Assembly (NCBI RefSeq): GCF_030540775.2 | Contig: NZ_CP141266.1 | Span: 2,157,001-2,221,000 of the forward strand | Direction of reading: 5' to 3' | Source: Flavivirga abyssicola | Lineage (GTDB): Bacteria > Bacteroidota > Bacteroidia > Flavobacteriales > Flavobacteriaceae | DNA length: 64,000 nucleotides | In this document: piece after piece, positions 26,366 through 35,336 of the stretch | Position numbering within the stretch: position 1 is the first letter of the stretch | Layout: each line of letters opens with the position of its first letter | Position numbers and translations under genes: made by a program | Notes under the pieces: generated by a model | Database searches by the model: none | Told to the model about the DNA's origin: nothing | Seen by the model: only the letters and a program-made list of their open reading frames with translations

Positions 26366-26971
26366 TTATGATTGATTTGATGTTATAAATTTGTTTAATA
26401 TTTGAAAGCCTTTATCAGTAACAATGGCTCTTAAGTGATATTCTAAATAACTTTCCATTAAGTATTCCATGGTATAGATTTCTGTAGGGAAAATGGAACC
26501 GTCTTTTATACCAGTCATGCCATTAAAATACATTCTAGATATAAAATCTACATTAATATTTGATCTGAATAATTCGGTATCGACACCCTTTTGAAGGCTT
26601 TCTTTAACCGAATCATGCATTTTTTCAAATTGTTTAAGTTTTAGTGCATCAAATATTTGCGGGTAATATTTTTTTAATTGAAATTGAGGTGATGATTTTT
26701 CACTTTTTAAGTGATTCATCACAAACATTTTAATATCGTATAATTCTTCAATGGGGTTATTTGAAGCTTCGCAAATAGTATCAATACCATCGCAAATAGT
26801 TTCAAATAACTCAAATGTTACAGCCTCAACTAATTTAGTTTTGTTAGCAAAATGCACATAAATGGTTTTTTTAGATATGCCCATTTCCTGTGCTATATCA
26901 TCCATTGTAACACTTTTAAATCCTAAGGTAAGAAATAATTCGGCTGCTTTATGTATAATTTTTTCTCTCAT
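26366..26971 (-). CDS. TetR/AcrR-family repressor of the efflux operon
   Basis: 201 residues from the ATG at 26971 (MREKIIHKAAELF). The frame stays open upstream to 27157, but that stretch would overlap the promoter and the divergent prenyltransferase gene and is not TetR-like. The N-terminal helix-turn-helix is clear (GFKSVTMDDIAQEMGISKKT, then YVHFANKTKLV); the rest is a helical ligand-binding domain without a known specificity. It begins the efflux operon and probably represses it through the inverted repeat at 26993-27020. Confidence 0.9.
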   Translation of the reverse strand: MREKIIHKAAELFLTLGFKSVTMDDIAQEMGISKKTIYVHFANKTKLVEAVTFELFETICDGIDTICEASNNPIEELYDIKMFVMNHLKSEKSSPQFQLKKYYPQIFDALKLKQFEKMHDSVKESLQKGVDTELFRSNINVDFISRMYFNGMTGIKDGSIFPTEIYTMEYLMESYLEYHLRAIVTDKGFQILNKFITSNQS

Positions 26972-26980
26972 AATCGGGTG

Positions 26981-27020
26981 CAAATATAGAACGGAAACTC
27001 TGAAAACAAAAAAAGTTTCC
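26981..27020 (-). promoter_or_regulatory. Promoter and putative TetR operator of the efflux operon
   Basis: On the minus strand TTTG is followed after about 18 bp by TATATTTG (plus-strand 26981-26988), a good Bacteroidota promoter 10 bp before the TetR ATG. GGAAACT (26993-26999) and AGTTTCC (27014-27020) form an inverted repeat that spans the spacer and -33 region, where a repressor would block RNA polymerase. Confidence 0.6.
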
Positions 27021-27084
27021 AAAGTTTTACAGTTTTTTAACATATGAAAATGAGATGAAAATCTTTTAATAATACTATTTACTT

Positions 27085-27092
27085 TATTTTTG
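27085..27092 (+). promoter_or_regulatory. -7 element next to the prenyltransferase start codon
   Basis: TATTTTTG matches TAnnTTTG and ends 4 bp before the ATG at 27097, so transcription would start at or within a base or two of the start codon. This predicts a leaderless mRNA. No clear -33 TTTG is seen. Confidence 0.5.
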
Positions 27093-27096
27093 CGCC

Positions 27097-28071
27097 ATGC
27101 TTTCAATAGAAAAATATCAAGAAGAATTTGTTGCTTATTTAAAAAAATATTCAACATTAAAAGAACCTAAAAACCTTTATGCACCCATCCAATACATTTT
27201 AGGTTTGGGTGGAAAACGATTAAGGCCAGTTTTAACTTTAATGGCCGCAGAAGTTTTTAATGGCGATTATAAAAAAGCCTTAGATGCGGCGCTGAGTATT
27301 GAGGTTTTTCATAATTTCTCTTTGGTTCATGATGATATTATGGATGCTGCACCCTTGCGTCGTGGACAAGAAACCGTGCACCAGAAATGGGATATTAATA
27401 CAGGGATTCTTTCTGGTGATGCGATGTTGATTATGGCATATCAGTTATTCGAAAACTATGAGGCTAATACGTTTCAATCTTTAGCGAAGCTATTTAGCAA
27501 AACGGCTATTGAGGTTTGTGAGGGTCAGCAATACGATGTTGATTTTGAAACGAGAAATGATGTGACTATTCCGGAGTACCTGAAGATGATTGAATACAAA
27601 ACAGCTGTTTTGGTAGGTGCTGCAATGAAAATGGGAGCTATTGTTGCTAACGCATCTCATGCTGATCAAAATAATATTTACGAGTTTGGACGACACTTAG
27701 GGATTGCTTTCCAATTACAAGATGATTATTTGGATGCTTTTGGAGACCCAAAAACATTTGGAAAGCAAGTTGGTGGCGATATTATAGAAAACAAGAAAAC
27801 CTATTTATATTTAAAAGCTTTAGAGTTTTCCGATGAAGAAAGTCAGCTTAAACTAAAAAATTTATTTAATTCGGTACTTGAGGATAACGATGCAAAAATC
27901 AATACCGTAAAACAAATTTTTAATGGCTCTGGAGCTTCTGAGGCTACCCAGAAAGAAATTAAAAATTATACTAATAAAGCTTTCTTAGTTTTAGAATCGT
28001 TAGATATTTCTGAAGATAAAAAAATACTTTTACGTGATTTTGGTCATGCCTTAATGAATAGAAACGTATAA
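27097..28071 (+). CDS. Polyprenyl diphosphate synthase, probably short-chain (GGPP-type)
   Basis: 324 residues with both aspartate-rich motifs: DDIMD (79-83, in LVHDDIMDAAPLRRG) and DDYLD (209-213), plus GGKRLRP (about 38-44) for isoprenyl-PP binding. The residue five places before the first motif is Phe74. In this family a bulky residue there shortens the product to about C20, while long-chain enzymes have a small one. It could therefore supply GGPP for carotenoids rather than the menaquinone side chain; this is inference. The stop codon overlaps the next start (TAATG). Confidence 0.88.
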   Translation: MLSIEKYQEEFVAYLKKYSTLKEPKNLYAPIQYILGLGGKRLRPVLTLMAAEVFNGDYKKALDAALSIEVFHNFSLVHDDIMDAAPLRRGQETVHQKWDINTGILSGDAMLIMAYQLFENYEANTFQSLAKLFSKTAIEVCEGQQYDVDFETRNDVTIPEYLKMIEYKTAVLVGAAMKMGAIVANASHADQNNIYEFGRHLGIAFQLQDDYLDAFGDPKTFGKQVGGDIIENKKTYLYLKALEFSDEESQLKLKNLFNSVLEDNDAKINTVKQIFNGSGASEATQKEIKNYTNKAFLVLESLDISEDKKILLRDFGHALMNRNV

Positions 28072-28418
28072 TGCAATTACCTACTACTTTCGAAAAGTTA
28101 ATTGAAGAGGCCAATCAATCCGATTTGTACAACAAGCTAATTCTTCAACTTAATAAAGATTTTCTCTTAGCAAACATCGATTTAGACTTCCATGAAGAAA
28201 TCCTACCTTCTAGCTTAAAACTTTTGCTTCATGAAATAGTTTATAAATTAATTCAGGAAAAATTTACTGAGTATTTAAATCTACTTTATATCATTGATGT
28301 TCCAGAAAAACAGGTTAAAGCTTTAAATGGAGACGATCTTTTAAAACTTTCAGAAGACGTTTCTTTTTTAATTCTTAAACGGGAATGGCAAAAAGTATGG
28401 TTTCGAAATAATTACTAA
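28071..28418 (+). CDS. Conserved-looking small acidic protein, unknown function
   Basis: 115 residues, no signal peptide or TM segment, predicted mostly helical and leucine-rich (LLLHEIVYKLIQEKFTEYLN, then LLYIIDVPEKQ). The start overlaps the prenyltransferase stop by one base (TAATG), which implies translational coupling. I do not recognise the family. The charge and coupling suggest a cytoplasmic partner or merely an operon neighbour. Confidence 0.75.
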   Translation: MQLPTTFEKLIEEANQSDLYNKLILQLNKDFLLANIDLDFHEEILPSSLKLLLHEIVYKLIQEKFTEYLNLLYIIDVPEKQVKALNGDDLLKLSEDVSFLILKREWQKVWFRNNY

Positions 28419-28630
28419 TAGAAGCGAATTGTAGGTGGGGGAGCTTTCTATTGGTCTTTTGCTTTTAGCTTTTAAAAAACGTTAGACACGAATTTCACGA
28501 ATGCACACGAATTCAGTTTTTACAATGTTTATTATTTTATATTTTGTTATTTCACGAAGCAAGCTTTCAGTCTGCCGAAGCGAACTTATCAACTTTTAAT
28601 CCTTAGTAGTTTAGTTTCTTAATAATTTTT

Positions 28631-28674
28631 AATTCGGATAAATTTGTCCTAATTAAAAAATTGACTTATTTTTG
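28631..28674 (+). promoter_or_regulatory. Promoter and palindromic operator of the first Rrf2 gene
   Basis: A near-palindrome at 28631-28654 (AATTCGGATAA and its partner TTGTCCTAATT) is centred on a -33 TTTG (28643-28646). After exactly 20 bp comes TATTTTTG (28667-28674). The operator would cover the polymerase -33 contact. The same palindrome, in reverse orientation, lies just before ric (29142-29165), matching at 21 of 24 positions. Confidence 0.7.
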
Positions 28675-28692
28675 TACTAAATTATAATCTAT

Positions 28693-29127
28693 ATGTTTTC
28701 TAAAGCTTGCGAATATGGTATTAAAGCGTCAATATTTATTGCGCTTAATTCTTATAAAAATGTTCGTGTTAGCCTTAAAGCCATTGCTAAAGAAATTAAT
28801 TCACCAGAAGCATTTACAGCTAAAATCCTTCAGGATTTGGTAAGGCATCATGTTATTAACTCCACGAAAGGAGCCTATGGTGGTTTCGAAATCGAAAAAG
28901 AATTAATTTCTTCAGTAAAATTATCACATATAGTAAATGCAATTGATGGAGATGCTATTTATAGCGGTTGTGGTCTGGGTCTCCATACTTGCGATGAAAG
29001 CCATCCCTGTCCTGTCCACGATAAGTTTAAAGTCGTTAGAGAAGAATTAAAATCAATGTTAGAGAATACTAATCTTGAAGAACTAGCTCTCAATATTAAA
29101 TCGGGAGTATCATTTTTAAAAGTGTAA
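28693..29127 (+). CDS. Rrf2-family Fe-S transcription regulator (NsrR-like)
   Basis: 144 residues. An N-terminal winged helix (VSLKAIAKEINSPEAFTAKI) is followed by a wing (TKGAYGGFEI). Three cysteines C93, C100 and C106 are spaced Cx6Cx5C, as in Rrf2 proteins that hold an Fe-S cluster (NsrR, IscR, RsrR). With ric directly downstream and a shared operator, the likely job is sensing NO or Fe-S damage and releasing both genes. It has a paralogue at 39483-39914. Confidence 0.9.
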   Translation: MFSKACEYGIKASIFIALNSYKNVRVSLKAIAKEINSPEAFTAKILQDLVRHHVINSTKGAYGGFEIEKELISSVKLSHIVNAIDGDAIYSGCGLGLHTCDESHPCPVHDKFKVVREELKSMLENTNLEELALNIKSGVSFLKV

Positions 29128-29141
29128 AAAAATTTAAATTA

Positions 29142-29165
29142 AAATAGGATAAAATTATCCGAATT
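29142..29165 (-). promoter_or_regulatory. Second copy of the Rrf2 operator, before ric
   Basis: Read on the minus strand, this is AATTCGGATAA followed by TTTTATCCTATTT, matching the operator at 28631-28654 at 21 of 24 positions. It starts 14 bp after the Rrf2 gene stop and ends 12 bp before the ric ATG. No clear TAnnTTTG lies between it and the ATG. Confidence 0.6.
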
Positions 29166-29177
29166 AAAATAATTATT

Positions 29178-29909
29178 ATGGAAACAATACTTAAAGATTC
29201 ACAAAAACAAATCGGACAATTTGTTGCCGAAGATTTTAGAACAGCCGCAGTGTTTAGTAACTATGGGATAGACTTTTGTTGTCGAGGCCATAGAACCGTG
29301 GAGGAGGTATGTGATAAAAACGGTATAGAAACCTCTGAGTTATTAGATAAACTTCAGATTGTTTTAAGCAGTACTAGTGATCAGAATATAGATTATAAAT
29401 CATGGCCGCTGGATTTGCTGGTTGATTATATTGAAAAAAAACATCACCGCTATGTAGAAGAGAAAGTGCCAGTATTACTTCAATTTTTAAATAAACTTTG
29501 TAGGGTTCATGGTGAAAGACATCCCGAATTATTGAAAATTAATGAGCACTTTACAGCATCAGCTGGAGAGTTGGCTACTCATATGAAAAAGGAAGAGCTG
29601 ATTCTATTTCCATTTATTAAGAAGATGATGAATGCTACAATTAGTAAATCCGCTATAGAAGCACCCCATTTTGGAACCGTTGAAAACCCCATAGCCATGA
29701 TGAAGGATGAGCATGATAATGAAGGCGTGCGTTTTAGAGACATTGCAAAATTAACAAACAACTATAATCCGCCTGCAGATGCTTGTAATACGTTTAGAGT
29801 CACTTATGCTATGCTAGAAGAATTTGAAAAAGATTTGCATTTGCATATTCATTTAGAAAATAACATTTTGTTTCCTAAGGCTATTAAATTAGAACAACAA
29901 TTTAGTTAG
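29178..29909 (+). CDS. ric: Di-iron Fe-S cluster repair protein (RIC/YtfE/ScdA)
   Basis: 243 residues. The N-terminal DUF542 (ScdA_N) domain has the paired cysteines C34-C35 (DFCCRGH). A hemerythrin-like four-helix domain follows, with histidines in KKHHRYVEEKV, CRVHGERHPEL, ELATHMKKEE, DEHDNEG and HLHIHLENNI that build the di-iron site. The protein restores Fe-S clusters damaged by NO or peroxide, and in other bacteria has been linked to NO handling. It sits 50 bp after an Rrf2 regulator that shares its operator, a standard nitrosative-stress pairing. Confidence 0.93.
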   Translation: METILKDSQKQIGQFVAEDFRTAAVFSNYGIDFCCRGHRTVEEVCDKNGIETSELLDKLQIVLSSTSDQNIDYKSWPLDLLVDYIEKKHHRYVEEKVPVLLQFLNKLCRVHGERHPELLKINEHFTASAGELATHMKKEELILFPFIKKMMNATISKSAIEAPHFGTVENPIAMMKDEHDNEGVRFRDIAKLTNNYNPPADACNTFRVTYAMLEEFEKDLHLHIHLENNILFPKAIKLEQQFS

Positions 29910-29930
29910 TGATTAATTTTTTTGATGCTT

Positions 29931-29970
29931 AAAATTCCAGAAAGATACTTTTTATGCTTTTTGGAATTTT
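29931..29970. terminator. Hairpin between convergent ric and acyltransferase genes
   Basis: AAAATTCCA at 29931-29939 pairs with TGGAATTTT at 29962-29970; inner AAAG/CTTT may extend the stem. It lies 21 bp after the ric stop and 71 bp before the stop of the convergent gene. Confidence 0.55.
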
Positions 29971-30041
29971 ATATTTAAGGCACTAAAATAGTTTATCTTC
30001 ATACTTGTAATATCTGTTCTGAAGTAATTTTTTTATATGTT

Positions 30042-31187
30042 TTAGCTACTGAATTTTCTTTTAATCCAACGTCGTGTTGGCGTTTCAATATATCTAAAAG
30101 ATAACCATCCGATAAAAGTAGTTACTGCTAGGAACCCCATTAATAATAATACTGAGGGTATATTTTCGACCAATATTTGAAATACTTTTTTAGGATTTTT
30201 ACCTACTTCTGTAAAAGGTATTAGCAATGTATGAATTAAAATCATATGCCAGATATAAATAGAAAAAGACCAATCTCCTAATTTTTTTAATATTGAAAAG
30301 GAATAAAATTTATCTATATTTTTACTTCCATATGCCGATGCTAAAATTATTATTGCAATTAAAAACACTGATATAACATCAAACCAACCAGTAGCCATAG
30401 ATATTATTGAAAAAGCCGTTAGTGTTATTAAAGTCCATCCGTTTCCAAGAATGGATTTAAAATTCAACTTTTCAAAGACTAGCCAAATTCCCATACCACA
30501 AATAAAACCTATTATTCCCCTTAGCGTTCCATAATGCCAGTTTACGTCTAATGTTCTTTTATTTGGATTTAAAGGAAAATCCATAAAAGGCTCCTTTGCA
30601 GATAGTACAAATTCAATCAAAATCCAGCCTAAAAGAGCTAATACAATCGGTAAAAATTTCTTGATTCCCTTTAGCTTAATAAAAATTGCAAATAGAAATG
30701 GAAATAAAACATACGCCCACCATTCTGCACTTAAACTCCATGCTGGAGCATTCCAAGTATCAAAATTATAAATGCCCACAGTTTGTAAAAAAGCTAATTG
30801 AACTGGTATACCGTCTAACCTATATATGTGTTGTTTAAATGATCCTAAATTGTCGTACCCTATTTTAGAAACTAAACATAGAAAGATTAAAACTTCAGCA
30901 CATATAGTTAGTATATGTAATGGGTATATTCTTGCTAAACGAGCTACTAAAAAATTCTTATAGCTCGCTTTTTTAACTCCTTTATTAAAATTAGGTTCAT
31001 AAACATAGCACATTATAAATCCACTAAGAATAAAGAAAAGATCTACCATTAGGTAGAATTTATCAATTAAATGAGCGATATGAGATGTAGCAATAGCAAT
31101 TACAAAAAAGTGAAAGTGTAATACGGCAACCAAAATTGCGGTTATTCCTCGTAACGATGTTAAATTATGTAAATATGGTTTTTGCAT
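30042..31187 (-). CDS. Acyltransferase 3 family membrane protein (OafA/YrhL-like)
   Basis: 381 residues from the ATG at 31187 (MQKPYLHNLTSLRG); a TTG lies two codons earlier. About ten TM segments are visible. The family signatures are present: LTSLRGITAILVAVLHFHFF near the N-terminus with the conserved Arg and His, LFFILSGFIMCYVYE, and SLSAEWWAYVLFPF. It transfers acyl groups (often acetyl) to surface polysaccharides or lipids. It stands alone next to an SGNH-hydrolase pseudogene; SGNH domains often work with this family, so the two may once have been paired. Confidence 0.9.
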   Translation of the reverse strand: MQKPYLHNLTSLRGITAILVAVLHFHFFVIAIATSHIAHLIDKFYLMVDLFFILSGFIMCYVYEPNFNKGVKKASYKNFLVARLARIYPLHILTICAEVLIFLCLVSKIGYDNLGSFKQHIYRLDGIPVQLAFLQTVGIYNFDTWNAPAWSLSAEWWAYVLFPFLFAIFIKLKGIKKFLPIVLALLGWILIEFVLSAKEPFMDFPLNPNKRTLDVNWHYGTLRGIIGFICGMGIWLVFEKLNFKSILGNGWTLITLTAFSIISMATGWFDVISVFLIAIIILASAYGSKNIDKFYSFSILKKLGDWSFSIYIWHMILIHTLLIPFTEVGKNPKKVFQILVENIPSVLLLMGFLAVTTFIGWLSFRYIETPTRRWIKRKFSS

Positions 31188-31390
31188 ATACAATACTACT
31201 TGAAATTAATGCAAATAAATATTACAAATGATTTGAATTCTATAACATATAAACTCTGAAAATTAGCCTTAGAGTAGAACAAATGGTTTTCATTTATATA
31301 CAAAATTCAAAAAAAAATGGAAATCAAATTCTTAGATTCTAATTTACAAGATTATATGTTTTAAGGTATTAATTATAATTAATTTACACG

Positions 31391-31800
31391 TTACTTTACG
31401 TGTTGTTTTATTGCGTTATGCCATATTTTATAACCTTCTAAATTCATATGTAACTTATCCGAAGAAAATAAATTAGTGTTTATTTTTTTAACCTTTAACA
31501 TTGGTTTCTAGGTGTCTACAAAATATAATTTGGAGTCTTTCTTGGTCATACACTTCAATCTTCTGTTAAATTATTTATATTTCTTTTTTAGATACCACCT
31601 TTTAGGACTTGGTTTAGCAGAGATTAAAACAATATAGGTTTCTTTATTATTTAGTTTTATTTTTTTAATTATAGTTTTAAAATTATTTAAAATCTCTTTT
31701 GGGGTTTTATCATATGCAATATCATTATCTCCCTCATAGATAAATACTTTTGTCGGGTTATATTTAATTATTAATTCGTCTGTATAGTGTAATAAACCCG
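31391..31800 (-). pseudogene. Degraded SGNH/GDSL hydrolase
   Basis: In one frame the minus strand encodes NPTKVFIYEGDNDIA (block III GxND of SGNH hydrolases), VLISAKPSPKRW, then a TAA (31571-31573), more residues, a TAG (31508-31510), and finally SSDKLHMNLEGYKIWHNAI, the block V DxxHxN with its catalytic Asp and His, ending at 31391. The N-terminal part with the catalytic Ser is absent. Homology begins just inside a palindromic repeat at 31803-31825, which probably broke the 5' end. The ATG-started frame 31571-31873 includes repeat-derived residues and is not a real gene. Confidence 0.75.
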
Positions 31801-31802
31801 CT

Positions 31803-31825
31803 CTGCGAAGTCTGTGACTTCGTAG
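31803..31825. repeat. Short palindromic element at the broken end of the SGNH pseudogene
   Basis: CTGCGAAGTC (31803-31812) and GACTTCGTAG (31816-31825) are complementary at 9 of 10 positions, with TGT between them. It is of the same kind as the intergenic palindromes elsewhere and marks where the hydrolase homology stops. Confidence 0.55.
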
Positions 31826-31934
31826 CGTTAAATAAAAAGGGAAACTAGTTTGTACCTTAAATCTGCATGTCATTCAAAAGTTTATCTTTTTAAAGCTTTT
31901 ATGTTTAAAAACATCAATAATAATAAGTTAAAAT

Positions 31935-32084
31935 CTATTTTTTTATATAACCTTTGTAGACAAACCATGGTTTCCCCTGATTCAATATTAATCCTTCAAG
32001 AGTAACTTTTGCTTCAGTTTCTGCAGTATTGTTTTTACAACTATATGCAGCAATAATTAGAAAAATAACTATTAAATATTTCAT
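31935..32084 (-). CDS. Small lipoprotein at the end of the nos cluster
   Basis: A 49-residue frame starting 10 bp after the nosY stop, so probably in the same transcript. It has a textbook lipoprotein signal (MKYLIVIFLIIAAYSC, lipidated Cys16), then a short polar part with TLEGLILNQGKPW and a basic end. The mature peptide would be only 34 residues. It may be a true small accessory lipoprotein or the 5' remnant of a longer one. I know no family for it. Confidence 0.5.
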   Translation of the reverse strand: MKYLIVIFLIIAAYSCKNNTAETEAKVTLEGLILNQGKPWFVYKGYIKK

Positions 32085-32094
32085 AGTCTTGAAA

Positions 32095-32869
32095 TTAAAA
32101 GTCCTTCTTTTTAGATTTTAATACGATTCGTAATACAGGTAAAACAACCCAAATAACTAACATTAAGAAAGATATAATGAGTCCAAAATTAGTTCCAAAG
32201 AATTTTTTAAAGACAGCTCCTGTATATCCTAATAATGCTGAAATATCCAGCTTTAATAAAATAAGTGTTCTTGATAAATCTATGGGGTTTAACATGGTTC
32301 CAATAAGAGATAGTTTGTCTAACGGATAATCTTCAAATAACACTAGAGACATTAAAAACAAACCGTCGTAAATAATGGCTAGAAAGAGCCAAAGCAAAAT
32401 GGCATATCCAAAACCTTTAATCTTATTTTCGTTAGTTAGTGCGATATTAAAAGCTAACGCTGTAAAAATTAGTGTTAGAAATATTCCTGTAATTAGCAGT
32501 AAAGAGAAATCCCAAATAGCATTTGATTTGAATAATCCATAAGCGATAAAGGGGATGCCTAACCCTAAAATTAAACTCATAGATAAGGAGATAGCAACCC
32601 CTAGATATTGTCCTAGGAATATAGACGAGCGTTTTAGGGGTTGTGCTAATAACAATTCTGTAAATTCTTTAGAATTATAATAATACATGACCCCAAAAAT
32701 GGTTCCTATTAATGGAACTAGTACTAGAATGACATTCATTAATGTAATGACTGCTTTTGATAAATCATTATTTAGAAATAGTAAAACGATTCCTAGTAAT
32801 AAGTAAAATGCGAAATAGACATAACTCCAACGGCTACGCATTAAATCGAAAAAACTATATTTTAATATT

Positions 32870-32877
<8 letters not shown>
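32095..32877 (-). CDS. nosY: NosY-like ABC-2 permease of the N2O reductase maturation system
   Basis: 260 residues with six hydrophobic segments (about 17-35, 38-58, 98-125, 130-150, 165-185 and 233-253), and the NosY-type FGVMYYYNSKEFTELLLAQPLKR cytoplasmic turn. It partners NosF (ATPase) and NosD (periplasmic) to form the NosDFY complex needed to mature the copper sulfide centre of NosZ. Its start overlaps the nosF stop by 8 bp. The operon order is nosL-nosD-nosF-nosY. Confidence 0.9.
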
Positions 32878-33570
<693 letters not shown>

Positions 33571-33577
<7 letters not shown>

Positions 33578-34806
33578 GTTATTCTCTTTGTTAACGGGTT
33601 GTTGTCTAGTAAATTATCGGGTGTGAAAACTGGAGATACTTTTTCAGAAAAATCGATAATATCAATAAATAAACTACGCAATAGAATAATAGTTTCCGGA
33701 GTTCTGTTTACAATGTATGAAAAGAGTTTTACGGGTCTGTAAGGCACATCTCCAATACCATCCTTATTAAGGTCATAACCAGTATAACTCGTCCAGTAAT
33801 TTTTATCAAAAATATTATCGTTTATCTTGCTGTTATAGGAAATATCGAAGGAGTTGTATAAAAAATTATTTTCTACAAAGCTATTTGTGTAGCAAGCCCC
33901 TCGAACTTTTATAGCCCACCCGTTATTAATAAAATTATTGTTTTTATAAATAATACGGTTTGAGCCTTCAATGTTAATACCAATGGTGTTTTCTTCAAAA
34001 GTGTTTCCTATAATTTCGGCATCATTTATTTCTTTTAAAAGCATGCCATAAGATGCTGTTCCCCAGTTTTTCTTAAAAATGTTATTTAGCATCTTTATCT
34101 TTTTCGAAAACATAACGGCAACACCAGCACCGTTTTTTTCAAATGTATTGTCTTGGTAAATGTCATTATTAGAAAACATAAAATGTAAACCATAACGAAG
34201 GTTTTCTGCACTAACATTATTTTTAATTAGACAATCATCAGAAAATTCTAAATAAATACCATCTCGTACATGTTGTACAAAATTGTGTTCAATTTCAATA
34301 TTTTTACTGTACCATAATTGAATACCATTTCCGGAATTATACTCTTCAACAGCATCACCAATGATCTTGTTATGAAACACTTTTCCATCTCGCGACTTTT
34401 CTAAATAAATTCCAAAAAACAGTTTTTCTAAAACTAAATTTTGAATCACGAAATTCTTGCTTTTTCTTACTCGAATAGCTGCATAGTCCTCAGTATAACT
34501 TGTGCCTACATTTATAATAAATAAGCCATCAACGGTTACATTATCAGAAACAATCGTTATAATTTCACCTTTTAATTCGCCATCAATTACTGGGTAATCC
34601 TCACCAATAATAGTTAGAGGTGTATCAATTATAATATCATGTTCTTTGTAAGTGCCTTTTTTTACCAGAATAGTATCAAAATCTTTAGCTATTGCCACGG
34701 CATTTTTTAAAGTTGAAACAGGACATGTATTACAGACCTCAATATTTTGAGCATATGTAGAGTAGGCTATTAAAATGGCAGCGAAAAAAAGCAATAAGTT
34801 TTTCAT
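33571..34806 (-). CDS. nosD: NosD-like periplasmic copper-processing beta-helix protein
   Basis: 411 residues with a signal peptide ending STYAQ, then a parallel beta-helix built from short NosD/CASH repeats (for example NGIQLWYSKNIEIEHNFV, RDGIYLEFSDDCLIKNNVS, YGLHFMFSNNDIYQDNTF). The C-terminus has the NosD-specific NYWTSYTGYDLNKDGIGDVP and PYRP blocks. It works with NosF and NosY. Its start is 4 bp after the nosL stop. Confidence 0.93.
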
Positions 34807-34810
34807 AATA

Positions 34811-35248
34811 TTAGCCTTTTAAATGTGCTAATAATGCGTCCCAATTATATAGTGTGCCACCTTTTTCTTTTTGAACTTTTTTAGCATCTTCTTCAGATTT
34901 AAAGGCAGATAAGAATGCGCCCATAGGGCTTGGGATACTTTTACTTATTAGGAAGCTTGCTTCCGTAGCATCTATTAAAGTTTCTGGTTCATTATAATTG
35001 TTCGATAAATAGAGTTGAATTTCGGATACGTCAAATTCTTTTGTAAAATTGATCATACATTCTGTAGCATCAAACTTGTATACTTTGCCTTTTTTTGTAA
35101 CAATTTCGGCAGCGTGAATTTTGTCTACAATAGTCATTTTACAAAAATAACAACCGTCATTTCCATAATCAATGGCTTGTGGCTTAACATTACAGCCAAA
35201 GCATAGCAGTAATAATAATATTGTTGAATATAGTTTTAGTGTTTTCAT
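34811..35248 (-). CDS. nosL: NosL-like copper chaperone lipoprotein
   Basis: 145 residues with the lipobox LCFGC (Cys19) and the NosL copper motif GCYFCKMTI (about 32-40), followed by AAEIVTKKGKVYKFDATECM and a C-terminal DALLAHLK. NosL binds Cu(I) in the periplasm and hands it to NosZ. It lies between the nos membrane protein and nosD. A dispersed repeat fills the 82-bp gap upstream. Confidence 0.92.
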   Translation of the reverse strand: MKTLKLYSTILLLLLCFGCNVKPQAIDYGNDGCYFCKMTIVDKIHAAEIVTKKGKVYKFDATECMINFTKEFDVSEIQLYLSNNYNEPETLIDATEASFLISKSIPSPMGAFLSAFKSEEDAKKVQKEKGGTLYNWDALLAHLKG

Positions 35249-35269
35249 GTTTTAGTGTTTTAGCCTTAT

Positions 35270-35336
35270 TCCTAACCCTTTCTGAAGGAAAGGAACTTCA
35301 TTGTATCAAGTCTTTCCCTTTGGGAAGGGTTTAGGA
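35270..35336. repeat. Dispersed inverted repeat overlapping a gene's stop codon
   Basis: CCTAACCCTT at 35271-35280 is complementary to the AAGGGTTTAGG stretch at 35325-35335, with smaller inner pairs. The right arm overlaps the stop codon (35331-35333) of the nos-cluster membrane protein, so the repeat seems to supply that protein's last residues. Its core resembles the CCCCTCC...GGAGGGG repeat in sucB. Confidence 0.6.

Noticed and set aside
26972-27157. 62-residue N-terminal extension of the TetR gene
   Set aside because: It would run through the promoter, the operator-like repeat and the start of the divergent prenyl synthase gene; TetR homology begins at MREK.
28481-28515. ACACGAATTTCACGAATGCA direct repeats as a regulatory site for Rrf2
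   Set aside because: They lie far upstream of the promoter and look like a common low-complexity intergenic repeat of this group; the palindrome at 28631 explains regulation better.
31571-31873. 100-aa open frame as an intact gene
   Set aside because: Its first third is derived from a palindromic repeat and downstream sequence; hydrolase blocks continue past its stop, so it is part of a pseudogene.
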